DNA of 64,000 nucleotides, taken from assembly GCF_001625195.1 (NCBI RefSeq), contig NC_054391.1, positions 8,136,552 to 8,200,551 on the forward strand, in the 5' to 3' direction. Position 1 is the first letter of the stretch, and every line of letters starts with the position of its first letter. This stretch comes from Drechmeria coniospora. Lineage: Eukaryota; Ascomycota; Sordariomycetes; Hypocreales; Ophiocordycipitaceae. A program made the translations under genes and the position numbers. This document shows positions 36,700 through 48,406 of the stretch, one piece after another. Under the pieces are notes generated by a model. It made no database searches and was not told the origin of the DNA. It worked only from the letters and a program-made list of their open reading frames with translations.

Positions 36700-37517
36700 G
36701 TACTGCTTAGCTGGTCAGATATCTATAACCCATTTTTAAGATAATCATTGCCGACCAATCAAGCCGTTGTAAATAACCCGAAGCCTTCGCACTCTTTGTT
36801 ACGCCCACATCATATGCGGATGCATGTATGCCGGACCATTGGGACACAACCCGCCCTAACGCCCTTATTTCCCTAAGCAAAGTAGCTGTGATAGCAGGAA
36901 CAGCCGGGGACCGCTTACATGGGAACCAGTATCTACCACTAATCCACGCATGCACCCAAAACCACCTTTTGGTGCATCAAGCCGATTGAGACACGTATGA
37001 CGAAGCTACGTGTGCCATAGTAATATCCTATACGGAGTCTCATTGTTAGATTATCTATAGATACTAGTGAAATAGTTGTAGTATTGAAAGCTTAGCTCAC
37101 TGAGTATATTGTGGTACGACAAAGGGAGTTTATGAGCTAATATTAGCTAGAGGACGAAAGAGACTCTTCTTGGCAACACTTTCGTTCCTGGTAAGAAAAG
37201 CTGTTAAGCTACCACTCCTTTCTCATTGGGGAAACAAATATCCAAAGTATTCTCCTACTATATCGCTCATTTTGTAACACTTTTGAGCATTAATCGTATC
37301 TGAAACAATGTTGCTCTTAATAGCAAAAATGTAGCAAGCAGCCTGTATATTTCCGTGACGAGTGCCCTGCAAGTGCAATTCAGATAGGAACGGTCCTGTC
37401 ACGGTGAAAGCTTTGCATATGGAGTGCTTGCCACGTGCTATATCGAGTTCCATGGTGTGGCGAATCATAAGTATATGAATGTGCATGACTCGAACATCAA
37501 AATCATCTCAAGCCTTG
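36700..37517. other. Intergenic region between two convergent genes
   Basis: Holds the 3' ends of the UBTD-like gene (+) and mago (-). Several frames of 60-90 codons exist, but none shows conserved motifs or convincing splice structure. A short AT-richer stretch lies near 37020-37100. Confidence 0.5.
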
Positions 37518-38293
37518 TCAAATTGGCTTGATCTTGAAATGAAGTGCAATCAGGCTAAATACAAGAGCCTTGAGATCTTGAACGAGATAATAAAAAACCC
37601 GGAGGCCTTCGGGGTCTGCAGATTCCGTAACATCGACAAGGGACCCAATCTTGGCCGTCTGCGGACAGTTAACAGAGCTTGACTTGAAGAATGACTTGTC
37701 AACAACACACCTCAAACGAAATATGGTCGTTCCCTAGGCGAATCTCGAGCTCTTGACGACCGTCTTTGTTCTTCTGCGGCCACTTGGAGTCATCTTCCCT
37801 GTTCATTGTTTAACCTCCCGCGTCTCGCGTTTCTCTCGCGCTCAAGAATGATTTCACCGAACTCACTTGATGATTTCGCTGGACCGTACAATGCGTTTTA
37901 TTTCGTCGACAATCACGGAGCTGACACACACTGTTCACTCGTAAGAATCCTGCCATTTTTGGTTCGAACCGTATTATCATACTCTCTTTCCTGATCAAAC
38001 TATCGTTGCGGTAGTTTGAGTTGTTGGCATATCGGGCAAGGGCGCTGCGGCCATCGCCCACAACCCGAAAATCAAACTCTAACGCACATCAGATAATGAA
38101 TGGGCAGGCTGGGGGATACAGCTGAGGCTTGCAATGTGCCTACCTAGAAATTCGTGGCCAAATCGACCCATGTGTCCCGAGCTAACTCGAGAGAAGGATC
38201 CCAGTCAACATGAATCAAAGGTAGCGACAAGCATCTCAGAGCATACGAAACTTACTAGTACCGAATATAAAGAGGTTCATTCGAGGCGGACAT
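37518..38293 (-). CDS. mago: Mago nashi, exon junction complex core protein
   Basis: Six exons on the minus strand: 38293-38256, 38181-38144, 38078-37983, 37930-37867, 37798-37711 and 37658-37518, giving 154 residues. The exons join in frame through five introns of 74, 65, 52, 68 and 52 nt, all GT-AG. The protein starts [16 protein letters not shown] and contains [68 protein letters not shown] and [20 protein letters not shown], ending HFKIKPI. This is a nearly canonical Mago sequence of usual length. Mago forms a heterodimer with Y14/RBM8, part of the exon junction complex bound upstream of splice sites, acting in mRNA localisation and decay. It is divergently transcribed from SEC26. No defects are seen. 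Confidence 0.97.
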
Positions 38294-38894
38294 TGCGCCC
38301 ACTTGAAAAATTTCTAGCCCAGCCAAATACTTGCCGCCTGATGTCAACGATCAACAATCAAGTCAGTGCTCAGCCGAGATGGTATGTGATACTAATCGGT
38401 CAAGCGGACTCTACAATATGTGGACCAGTGAAATCCACTAAACTAAGTGCCAGCCACTTTCATTGAGGAGCAACCACGCCACACATGTTGTTTGGCCACA
38501 CTCACGTGACGCAACAAGCTCAGCTGTTTGTGCCACCTGTTCTTGGAACACAGGTTGGCGGTACCCACTGCATCTCTCAGACTGAGCGATAGCTGTTGCA
38601 TGCCGTCCGGGAAAGCAATCAAACAACAAGCCAGATACAGACATCCAAACTGGCGTTGCGAAGGGCTTGAAACTGCAACGGATGGAACGTCGGATTATTT
38701 TCTTTCTCTCTCGTTTCCGGTGAAGTACTTCAAAGGTTTGATGCTCCATACTGGCCTCACTCCCACCAGTCAGTCAATAGCTGCTATCCTGCGTATCCTC
38801 GAAAGCGGGCTCGACACATCGATTGATCAACACCTTCGCCGCGAGGCTGCCGACTTGTATTTCTCATCGGCTCCGTTACACGCCTTGGCCCGTC
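38294..38894. promoter_or_regulatory. Bidirectional promoter region of mago and SEC26
   Basis: 601 bp separate the two start codons, which point away from each other. A pyrimidine-rich run (CTTTCTCTCTCGTTTCC) at about 38702-38718 precedes SEC26. No clear TATA box. Other frames here are not conserved. Confidence 0.6.
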
Positions 38895-41800
38895 ATGTCT
38901 GGATTTCTTGAGAATGCATACAGCCTGGTTCACCAGGACAATGCAGCAGATGTTCCCTCAGTCTCCGATCTGCGCATGCAGCTAGAGAAGGGCACCGACG
39001 ACACCAAGGTCGAGACCATGAAGCGTGTCCTGACAATTATGCTCAATGGCGACCCGATGCCGACCCTGCTCATGCACATTATTCGATTTGTCATGCCCTC
39101 TAAACACAAGGCACTCAAGAAGCTTCTCTATTTTTACTATGAAATCTGCCCTAAGCTGGACGCTAGCGGAAAGTTGAAGCAAGAGATGATTCTTGTTTGG
39201 TAAGCCGAGTCTTCCACTCTCATTACTTTTTTGGCGAGAGAATAAGTTGCTGAGCACTTCTTTCTCATAGCAACGGCATTCGGAACGATCTCCAACATCC
39301 AAACGAGTATATCCGTGGCAATACTCTGCGGTTTCTTTGCAAGCTGCGGGAACCAGAATTGATCGAACCACTCCTGTCATCTGCGCGATCCTGCCTCGAG
39401 CACCGACATGCATACGTCCGCAAAAATGCTGTCTTTGCTGTTGCCTCAATCTACTCTCACTCTCCTACCCTCATTCCCGATGCCGCTGAGCTTATATCCG
39501 CGTTTCTGGATGGTGAGACGGACGCTACTTGCAAGAGGAACGCATTCGCATCGTTATCTAGCATCAACCATGATGCCGCACTCCTATATCTCAGCTCCGT
39601 ATTTGACGGCATTCCAAATGCCGAGGAGCTACTACAGCTGGTGGAACTCGAGTTCATCCGTAAAGATGCAGTCCAAGATTCGCCAAACAAGGTCAAACCC
39701 CTTCCTCGCCTCTCCTCTTCAGTAGTGGGTACACATAGTGTCACGCAGTTGCTGACAGTAGTAGGCCCGATACCTCAGACTTATCTTTGACTTGCTGGAG
39801 GCTGGCGCATCAACCGTCGTCTATGAGGCGGCATCCTCTCTGACCGCCTTGACAAACAACCCAGTCGCAGTAAAAGCTGCTGCAACCAAGTTTATCGAGC
39901 TCAGCATCAAGGAGGCTGACAACAACGTAAAACTTATCGTCCTGGACCGCGTCGACCAGCTACGCAAAAAGAATGAGGGTATCCTGGACGATTTGACCAT
40001 GGAGATCCTTCGAGTCCTCACAAGTACAGATATTGATGTCCGCAAGAAGGCTCTCGGCATCGCCCTGGATATGGTCTCGAGCAAAAATGTCGAAGAGGTT
40101 GTCCTCCTCCTCAAAAAGGAGCTCGCCAAGACAGTCGACCAGGAGTATGAGAAGAACGCCGAGTACCGGTCTCTTCTGATTCACTCAATCCATCAGTGTG
40201 CCATTAGGTTCTCGGAGGTTGCTGCGAGTGTAGTAGAACTTCTGATGGATTTTATCACGGATTTTAATAACGCATCTGCTGTGGATGTCATTAACTTCAT
40301 CAAGGAGGTTGTGGAGAAATTCCCTCCGCTCCGAAAGTCGATTGTGGAGCGTTTAGTTGCAACTCTGGGTGAGGTCCGTGCTGGTAAGGTCTACCGGGGA
40401 ATCATGTGGATTGTTGGTGAATACTCCTTGGAGGAGAAAGATATTCGAGACGCTTGGAAAAGAGTGCGAGCTAGCTTGGGCGAGATCCCGATACTGGACT
40501 CGGAACTTCGACTATTGGAGGAGCAAGATAGTGACAACAAACCGGAGGAGCAGCTAAATGGCCATTTCAAGCCTTCGACGCCGAGTGGCTCCCGAAAGGT
40601 CCTCGCGGATGGCACATACGCGACAGAAACTGCACTCACTAGCCAATCAACAGCTGCAGCCAAATTAGAAGCTGTCAAGGCCGCCCAGAAACCACCTCTG
40701 CGGCAGCTAATACTCGATGGGGACTACTACCTGGCCACGGTCTTATCATCCACGTTGGTCAAGTTGGTCATGAGACATTCCGAAATCTCAACCGATGAGG
40801 CGCGAACCAATGCCCTGAGGGCTGAGGCAATGCTCATCATGATCTCTATCCTCCGCGTCGGGCAGTCTCAGTTCGTGAAGGCACCAATTGACGAAGACTC
40901 TATGGACCGCATCATGTCCTGTGTGCGATCCCTGGCAGAGATGAACGGGAAGAAAGAATTGGAATCCGTATGGCTAGGAGACACACGGAAGGCATTCCGG
41001 GCCATGGTCCAGGTGGAGGAAAAGAAACGAGCTGCTAAGGAGGCCTTTGAGAGAGCCAAGGCTGCTTGTCAGGTTGATGACGTTGTGCAGATCCGACAAT
41101 TATCAAAGAAGAATGGGAACGACGGCCTAGATGAAATCGAGATGGATCTGGAGAGAGCAACAGGTGGTGAATCGACAGCCGAGGATCTTTCCTCCAAGCT
41201 CAGCCGAGTTGTGCAGTTGACAGGCTTCTCCGATCCTGTCTATGCCGAGGCCTACGTCAAAGTGCATCAGTTCGACATCGTGCTGGATGTGCTTTTAGTC
41301 AATCAGACGACTGACACATTGCAGAACCTATCAGTGGAGTTTGCCACACTTGGGGATCTTAAAGTCGTGGAGCGGCCGACAACACAGAACTTAGGCCCAC
41401 ACGACTTTCACAATGTCCAGTGCACAATCAAGGTCTCATCAACAGACACTGGGGTTATCTTTGGCAATGTTATATACGACGGGGCTCACTCCACGGACAC
41501 GAACGTCGTTATTTTGAATGACTTGCATGTGGATATCATGGACTACATCCAGCCGGCCACCTGCACCGAAACTCAGTTCCGCACCATGTGGACCGAATTT
41601 GAGTGGGAGAATAAGGTCAACATCAACTCTAGAGCCAGTTCGCTTCGAGAATTCTTGAAGCAGTTGATGGCTTGTACGAACATGAATTGCCTTACTCCAG
41701 AAGCCAGCCTCCAGGGCGACTGCCAGTTTCTGAGCGCTAATTTGTATGCCCGCAGCGTTTTCGGTAAGTTTTGTACCTGCTTTGGTTTGATGAATCCCCT

Positions 41801-41979
41801 TGGTTGGGGGCAAGCTATTAACCAGCCTTATAGGGGAGGATGCGCTGGCCAACTTGAGCATCGAAAAGGAAGGTGAGGATGGGCCAATCACGGGCTTTGT
41901 ACGAATTAGAAGCCGGTCACAGGGCCTAGCGCTGAGCCTAGGCTCACTCAAGGGGCTGAATAAGATTGGTTCGTCGTAG
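38895..41979 (+). CDS. SEC26: Coatomer subunit beta (beta-COP)
   Basis: Exons 38895-39199, 39271-39691, 39765-41763 and 41834-41979 encode 956 residues, the usual length for fungal beta-COP. Introns are 71, 73 and 70 nt with GT-AG ends. The second has CTGAC eight bases before its AG, and an earlier AG there would give an in-frame stop. The N-terminal adaptin-like helical solenoid covers about residues 20-540 ([66 protein letters not shown] near 457). A charged linker follows, then the coatomer beta C-terminal domain and the appendage platform ([43 protein letters not shown]). It ends GLNKIGSS. In the COPI coat it pairs with delta-COP for retrograde Golgi-to-ER transport and binds Arf1. The start is supported by [15 protein letters not shown]. 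The gene is intact. Confidence 0.97.
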
Positions 41980-42320
41980 AGGGCTTGTAGTCGTGCCCAG
42001 ATGACCTAGTCCAACAGACACGGTAGTTGGTGTTGTGACTATGGGGTTTGTGTTGGTCTCGGGGACAAGGTGCAGGAAATAGTGAGAGCTGGGAATAAAC
42101 TTAAAGTATAATTAGCGATACTGAATTGGGAAGCTCTAGGCTTGAACTTGAAAAGGTGACAAAATAGTATCGAGTCAATGAATGGGAATAACAAAGCCGA
42201 ACCAAATGTAGGCTAGTATAGTGCGTCTGAGAAAAACATATCCTTTGGATGCTGCTATTCTACCAGATAATACGTCTGCAAGCCAGTTCAATACGCTGCT
42301 TCCCTAACCCCTATGGAACC
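41980..42320 (+). other. SEC26 3' region
   Basis: Normal-composition sequence after the SEC26 stop. AATAAA at 42094-42099 is a possible polyadenylation signal. The AT-rich block starts at about 42320, only 340 bp from the stop codon. Confidence 0.5.
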
Positions 42321-42698
42321 TTTAGTAGTACTTTTCAGGACTAATAGACTTAATAATCCTACTAGTCTTAATAGGACTAGGACAGGATTAAGATTCTAGT
42401 TAGTTAATTTATTAGTTAATAAAAGTTAATTAATATTATTAACTAAGTCTTACTAATTAACTAACTAGTTATAAACCTTAATTAATTAATTAGTTAGTTA
42501 ATATTATACTTTAATCTAATTAAGTAACTTAATTAGTATTAATTACTAATACTTAGATTAGAATTAAATATATATTAGATTATAAATTGTTTTATAAATT
42601 ATATTTCAAAATATGCTAAAATAGTAATAAAGAAAGTTTTATTTATTTATATATTATTATTATAGAGTTTTTAGTACTATTAGTATTTAGTAGCTAAA
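42321..42698. other. AT-rich border with a reverse family A LTR fragment
   Basis: Mostly unassigned AT-rich DNA. About 42659-42693 matches the first 35 bases of a reverse-oriented family A LTR (TATTATAGAGTTTTTAGTAC), continuing at 42904-42912 after the solo LTR. The short TCCTACTAGTCTTAATAGGA near 42357-42376 is an imperfect palindrome. Confidence 0.55.
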
Positions 42699-42898
42699 TA
42701 TTATAATATTAGGCTTTGCCTAATAGAGCTATGTCCTAGGACAGAGTTACGTACTACCGTACGTAACTCGTACCCTATAACTAAGTAGGCATTAGAGTAT
42801 AAGTACTCTAATGACTAGTACTTGAGTTAGAGGTCTATAGATTTCTTAATAACTATTTCTAACTACTAGATACTGGTAGTACTAGTAACTTTATAATA
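42699..42898 (+). mobile_element. Solo family A LTR (200 bp), inserted in another A LTR
   Basis: Matches the 201-bp LTRs throughout. TSD CTAAA/TTAAA (42694-42698 and 42899-42903) differs by one C/T transition. The flanks together read as part of an opposite-orientation A LTR, so one LTR landed in another. Confidence 0.87.
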
Positions 42899-43930
42899 TT
42901 AAAAATAGTTATTTTTAAAAATAAAAGGGGAAATACCTCTTAAAATAAAGGGGTAAAATAAGAAGAGTATATAGTAGAAGTATAGTTATATAGACTATCT
43001 AAAATAGATATTAATTAAGGCTATGAGTAATAGTAAAAAGTATACTAGTTAGTAATTAGGTAGGGAATATAGATTTAAAGAAGTTAAATAATAGTACTAA
43101 GATATAATTTAAAAGAAAGACTATTATATTTCTTATACTTATATATCTACTAATATAGTATATATAGTATTATATATTCCTAACTATCTAAGAGTATAAG
43201 AAAGGCAGGACTATTTTATACCTAAAAGGTAGTACCTTAATTAGTATAATATATATATATATAATTCTATTTAATTCTATATATTATATCTTTAAATAAT
43301 CTATTTATATTTAATATAGCTCTAAATACTTAAGTTAAGTTATACTATTAGTTAGATATAACTAGTAGGATTAATTAGTATTAGGGTTTAATTATAGTAG
43401 TATAGTAAGAGTACTATAGTAATTAAGTAGGCTAGTAGTAGTACTATTAGTAAGTAACTACTAGTTATAGTTAGTTAGGTCTTAGTATATAATAGTAGTA
43501 CTACTAGTAGGTAACTACTAATAGTAGTTAGGAGTATATTAATTAATAGCCTAATTAATAATTTTATTTAGTTAACTAAGTACTACTTATATAAGATATA
43601 TAATAGAAGTCAATTAACTAAGTAGTAGTACTACTATTAGTTATACTAAGTAAAAAGAAAAGAATTTATATAGTAAGTATAATATATTAACTTAATATGC
43701 TACTTATATATATAGTATAGTAATAGTATATTAGTAAGTAGTAATACTACTGCTAGGTATTATAAATAGTAATATATAGGATAGTATTCTATTTAGGTAG
43801 TCTTATTAGTATAAATACTAGTAATTTTAATACCCTTTTTATTTAATTAGTAAGGGTATTACTAAATAGGAATCCTTTAAAGACCTAATAGGCTAAGATA
43901 TTATTAAAAGGGATTAGTAGTAAGGGCCTT

Positions 43931-44090
43931 TGTAAGGCGCGCCATAGGCGTATAGGCCTTATAAGCGAATGTGAGGTGCAGTACCCGCACTAAGTGCGGA
44001 TACTGGCGGATCTTTTGACAGTTTGGCCATTTGGTCGAACGGTTAACTGGTCTATTGTCCATATGGGCACACCTCCCCATATGTGTTACA
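43931..44090 (+). mobile_element. Solo family D LTR (160 bp)
   Basis: TGTAAGGCGC...GTGTTACA with TSD GCCTT (43926-43930 and 44091-44095). Retains CA, TG and CG while the host is TA-converted. Confidence 0.94.
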
Positions 44091-44442
44091 GCCTTAGTAA
44101 AACTATTAGTAGGTATTAACTTAGTATTTAAATAGTTAATTTTAGCTAAGCTACTTATTACTTCTTACTAAATATAGTAAAACTTTAGTAAGGTATACTT
44201 AGTATAAGAGTACTAATTTAAGTTATTAGTATTACAAATAGATTGATTATTATTATATAAAAGTAAAATAGGTTTCTAAAGACTTTTACCTATTTCTATA
44301 AATAAACTATTTAGCTATTTAAGTTTTTAAATTACTTTTAGTAAGGTATTAAATTCTACCTATATAATTAGAAGAGTAATTATACTTACCCTTTTTAACT
44401 TTTAGTAAATTAGTTTACTTACTAAAGTAATAAGGTACCTAT

Positions 44443-44602
44443 TGTAACACATATGGGGAGGTGTGCCCATATGGACAATAGACCAGTTAACCGTTCGACC
44501 AAATGGCCAAACTGTCAAAAGATCCGCCAGTATCCGCACTTAGTGCGGGTACTGCACCTCACATTCGCTTATAAGGCCTACACGCTTGTAGCGCGCCTTA
44601 CA
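44443..44602 (-). mobile_element. Solo family D LTR (160 bp), reverse orientation
   Basis: TSD CCTAT (44438-44442 and 44603-44607). The uninterrupted target, GGTACCTATAGGTAGAC, is in C2 near 48843. Unmutated relative to its host. Confidence 0.94.
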
Positions 44603-45984
44603 CCTATAGGTAAACATAAAGAAATTTAAGTTACCTTTACCCTAGGTATTATACCGATTTTATAGCCTAATAATAGCTTATTTAGGCTAACTCCTATAAC
44701 TAAAGACTCCTTATTATTTAGGGTAAGCTAGTAGGCAGCTAGGTAGGCCGGTTAGTTAAATTACTTAAATAAGATTAAGATCTATAGGGTAGCTTAAATT
44801 TCTTAATTTACCCTTTTAGTACCTCTATCTATCTAGGGGTAGTATAAAGTTAATAGGAGTTATTCTATACTAATAAGGAAGTATAAGAATATCTAGAACT
44901 TACTAAGCTAGTCTAATTCCTAATCTATTATAATTTAAGTAGGAAAACCCCTAAATTACTACTAATAGGTCTTAAATCGTTTTATATAAGTAAACCTTTA
45001 TACTTATTATAGTTATTGCCTTTAGTTAAATAAATTTAGAAAGGTATTCTATAATAACTATTAAAAACTAAGGTCCTTATTGTTTTATATTAATAGGTTA
45101 GTTATAAAGTTAATTAATATCTACTTCTAATAATAGTCTAGCGGGGGGATTAGTTATAGGAGTCCCTATCTCTATAGATAGCTCTTATAGCTTTAGTAGT
45201 AGTAGTAATTCTAAATATACTATACTATATTCTATAATATACTATCCTAATAGAAGTCCTACTAAAGTACCTAGAATATTATATTTTAACTAAAGTAGCC
45301 TAATATAAGTAATTTATATACCTATTATATTATTTATATTATTAGTAGTTCTTAGGCTAGTAACTATAGGTATTCCCTATAGTATATTGTACTATAGGTA
45401 CTAATAGTATAATTAGCTGTTTATTCTTTTATCTTTACTTCTACTAGGAATTTCTATATATATATTATAACTACTTATTATTAAGCTTTATATATTATAT
45501 TATTTTATAATACCTAATCCTATAATTCCTATAGGTAGGGTTCCGGAAAGAGTAGTTAGCTAATTAGTATATTTTATAAAAATAGTATCTCCCTCCCTAT
45601 TTATCCCTATATTACTAAAAGTAGTTAGAATATATTAATACCTTCTTATCCCCCTTCTATCTCTAAATAGGCCTAGTTTACCCCTATATCTATAGCTATT
45701 GTATTTTAGGCGCTTAGTACTTTATAGCCGGCCTAGGCTCGGTTTATTCCTATATTTACCTAATTTATTCCTATATTTATAATTACTATATCTTAGGTAT
45801 TAGGGCCTTCTTGTATAGGTTTGTAAGGCGCGCTACAGGCATGTAGGCCTTATAAGCGAATGTGAGGTGCAGTACCCGCACTAAGTGCGGATACTGGCGG
45901 ATCTTTTAACAGTTTGGCCATTTGGTCGAACGGTTAACTAGTCTATTGTCCATATGGGTATACCTCCCTATATGTATTACAATT

Positions 45985-45998
45985 GTATCCGCACTTAG
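45985..45998 (+). promoter_or_regulatory. Self-priming site of the family D miniature element
   Basis: 14-nt perfect complement of LTR positions 45881-45894. The same 14 nt occur in both D solo LTRs. Confidence 0.78.
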
Positions 45999-46238
45999 TA
46001 GGTCTTCTGGGTTGCGTGCGTATGCGAGCAAGGGTTATAGGTTCGAGCTAGAGCGCTACTATAATACCAAAAAGAACTCTACAGCAACGGGCTCTACGTT
46101 AGGCTTACAGGAACGAGGAAGGTATAGGCGCGCTGGCCGGGCCGCGGCTTATTTGCCTGAGAACCTGGGGGTTCGCATTCGTCAGACCCTTAACCTCAGC
46201 TAACTAAGGTACCTAGCAATACAAGGGACCGTATTGTT

Positions 46239-46249
46239 AGGAGAGGGGA
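46239..46249 (+). promoter_or_regulatory. Polypurine tract of the family D miniature element
   Basis: All-purine 11-mer four bases before the 3' LTR, where plus-strand synthesis would start. Confidence 0.75.
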
Positions 46250-47472
46250 TAGTTGTAAGGCGCGCTATAGGCGTATAGGCCTTATAAGCGAATGTAAGGT
46301 GCAGTACCCGTACTAAGTGCGGATACTGGCGGATCTTTTGACAGTTTGGCTATTTGGTCGAACAGTTAACTGGTCTATTGTCCATATGGGCACACCTCCC
46401 TATATGTATTACAAGGTGAGCCTTTAGGTATCTTCTATAGTATAGAGATTAATACCGGCTAAAGTATTTATTCTAGGCGTAGTATATCCTCCTTATCCTA
46501 TTCCTAATATAAGAGTATATTTAGCCGTTATACTTATAAGCTCGGTTTATACTATAGTAAGTAATTAAAGTTTATAAGGACTTCTACCTACTATACTTAT
46601 TATTATAATATCTCCTATAGTTTAGTAAAGTATTTAAGGTTCTTATAGTCTATTAGAATAGTAAATAGTTCTATAATACCTTATAGGTTTACTAACTATA
46701 CCTTAAGATAGTTAATAATTACTAGAAGTTCCTTATTATAGATTATATAATTCCTTTCTATTAGTATAAGTTTAGCTAAGTAGTAGGCTACTAGTTATAG
46801 GACCCCCTTATTATTAATTTATAAAAGGTATTTACTTAGTACCTTACTTAAGCAATTGGTTTTAATAAGGGTCTTCCTATTTAGGTCCTATTGTATTAGG
46901 ATTAGGTATAACAAAAAGATATACTTAAGGGATTAAAAGGCTATATTTTCTTTAGGTCCCTAGGAAAATAGTATACCCTTTCCTATAAGGGCTATAAGTA
47001 GTTCTATAAGGCTTACAAAACTAAGAATAAATTTATAGTAAAAGTTTGCAAAACCTAAGAAGCTCTAGATCCCCCTTACCTTAGTAGGTAGTTACTATTC
47101 TTAAATTATAGTAATTTTTACTAGGTTAGGCCTAACCTTAATACTTACTTAGATAATAACCCTAAGGTATTTAACTTTTATTATTATAAATATATATATA
47201 TTGAGATTTAGGTATAGGCCGGCTACCTAAAGCTACTTAAGGATTTCCTTAACCTTAGTAAGGTAGTTAGCCTTTAATCTAAAGGTATAGATTAAGATAT
47301 TATCTAAATAGGCTATAATTTACTCCCTTAATTTATCCTATAATATCCTATTAATATACCTTTAGAATAAAGCTAGTACTTTAGCTAAACTAAAGGAATA
47401 AACTAACTATTTAAATAGGCTAATTATATATAGAATACTATAAGCAGTTTATTTCCTAGGACTATATATAAC

Positions 47473-48406
47473 TCTTAAAATGAAAAGGGGAATTACCTCT
47501 TGGAATAAAGGGGTAAAATAGGAAGGGTGCGCAGTGGAAGTTTAGTTGCACGGACTATCCAAAATGGATATTAATCGAGGCTATTAGTAACAGCAGGAAG
47601 TGCACCAGTTAGTAACTAGGCAAGGAATATAGATTTAAACAAGTTAAATAGGAGTACCAAGGGATAATTTAGAAAAGAAAGACTATTATATTTCTTATAC
47701 TTACTTGCGTGCGTGCATGTGTTTTTAGTATATGCATCTTGTATATGTATCTAACTATCTAAGAGTATAGGAAAGGGAGGACCATTTTATACCTAAGAGG
47801 TAGTACCTTAATTAGTGCAATATGTATGTATTGGAAATCTGTTTGATTTTATACAATGTATCTCCGAACAATCTGCTTGTATTTAATGCAGCTCTAAATA
47901 CTCTGGTTGAGTTATACTGTAAGTTAGTTGCAACTAGCAGGGTTGATTAGTATTAGGGTTCGGTCGCAACAGTACAACAGCAGTACTATAGTAGTTGAGT
48001 AGGCTAGTAGTAGTACTGCTAGCAAGCAACTACTAGTTGCAGTTGGGTAGGTCCTCCCGCGCAATAGTAGTACTGTTAGCGGGTAACTACTAGTAGTAGT
48101 TGAGAGCGCGTTAATTAACGGCCCGATTAATAATCTTACTTAGTCGACTAAGTACTACTTTGTACATAACGTACGATAGTAGTAAATTGGCTGGGCAGTA
48201 GTACTGCTATTAATTATACTAAGTCGGAGCAAGAAGAATTTGTATAGTAAGTGCAATTTGTTAACTCGATATACTACCTATACGTATAGTATAGTAGTAG
48301 TATATAGGTAAGTAGTAGTACTGCTGCCCGGTATTGCAAATAGTAATATATAGGATAGTATCCTATTTGGGTAGTCTTACTAGTATAAATACTAGTAATT
48401 TTAATA
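47473..48406 (-). repeat. 3' LTR of Copia C2 (934 bp)
   Basis: Contains many AGTAGTACTGCT-type palindromic motifs and the shared end block GTATCCTATTTGGGTAGTCTTACTAGTATAAA (here split: TCCTATTTGGGTAGTC then ACTAGTATAAATACTAG), also found at the end of the B LTR. B and C are therefore related families. Confidence 0.93.

Larger units (their letters stand above)
42913..44635 (-). mobile_element. Truncated Copia C fragment C1 (3' LTR and RNase H end)
   Basis: LTR about 42913-43832, then the RNase H end and part of RT homologous to 48407-48880 of C2, ending abruptly at 44635 against family F sequence. Nearly complete CA/TG loss. Two family D solo LTRs interrupt it. No TSD can be matched, so the right boundary is a deletion or recombination joint. 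Confidence 0.8.
45822..46413 (+). mobile_element. Complete 592-bp miniature LTR element of family D (TRIM-like)
   Basis: Two 160-bp LTRs (45822-45981, 46254-46413) flank only 272 bp. Flanks AGGTT and AGGTG share four of five bases; the empty site, ATAGGTTAGCC, is in F1 near 8418-8430. GTATCCGCACTTAG (45985-45998), three bases after the 5' LTR, is exactly complementary to CTAAGTGCGGATAC inside the LTR (45881-45894), giving a 14-nt self-priming site. A purine tract AGGAGAGGGGA (46239-46249) precedes the 3' LTR. The internal part has no pol domain. A 93-codon open frame (45922-46203) has no ATG at its start and resembles nothing known, so the element is best called non-autonomous. Confidence 0.9.

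Noticed and set aside
36707..37486. Several 60-90 codon frames between the UBTD-like gene and mago
   Set aside because: No recognisable domains or convincing splice signals; they overlap each other on both strands.
43931..44602. Foldback DNA transposon bounded by 160-bp inverted repeats
   Set aside because: Each 160-bp unit has its own distinct TSD (GCCTT, CCTAT) and the sequence between them is ordinary Copia DNA, so these are two independent solo LTRs.
45922..46203. 93-codon open frame in the miniature element as a possible gag or effector
   Set aside because: It has no ATG at its start, crosses the LTR boundary and primer site, and shows no recognisable motif.
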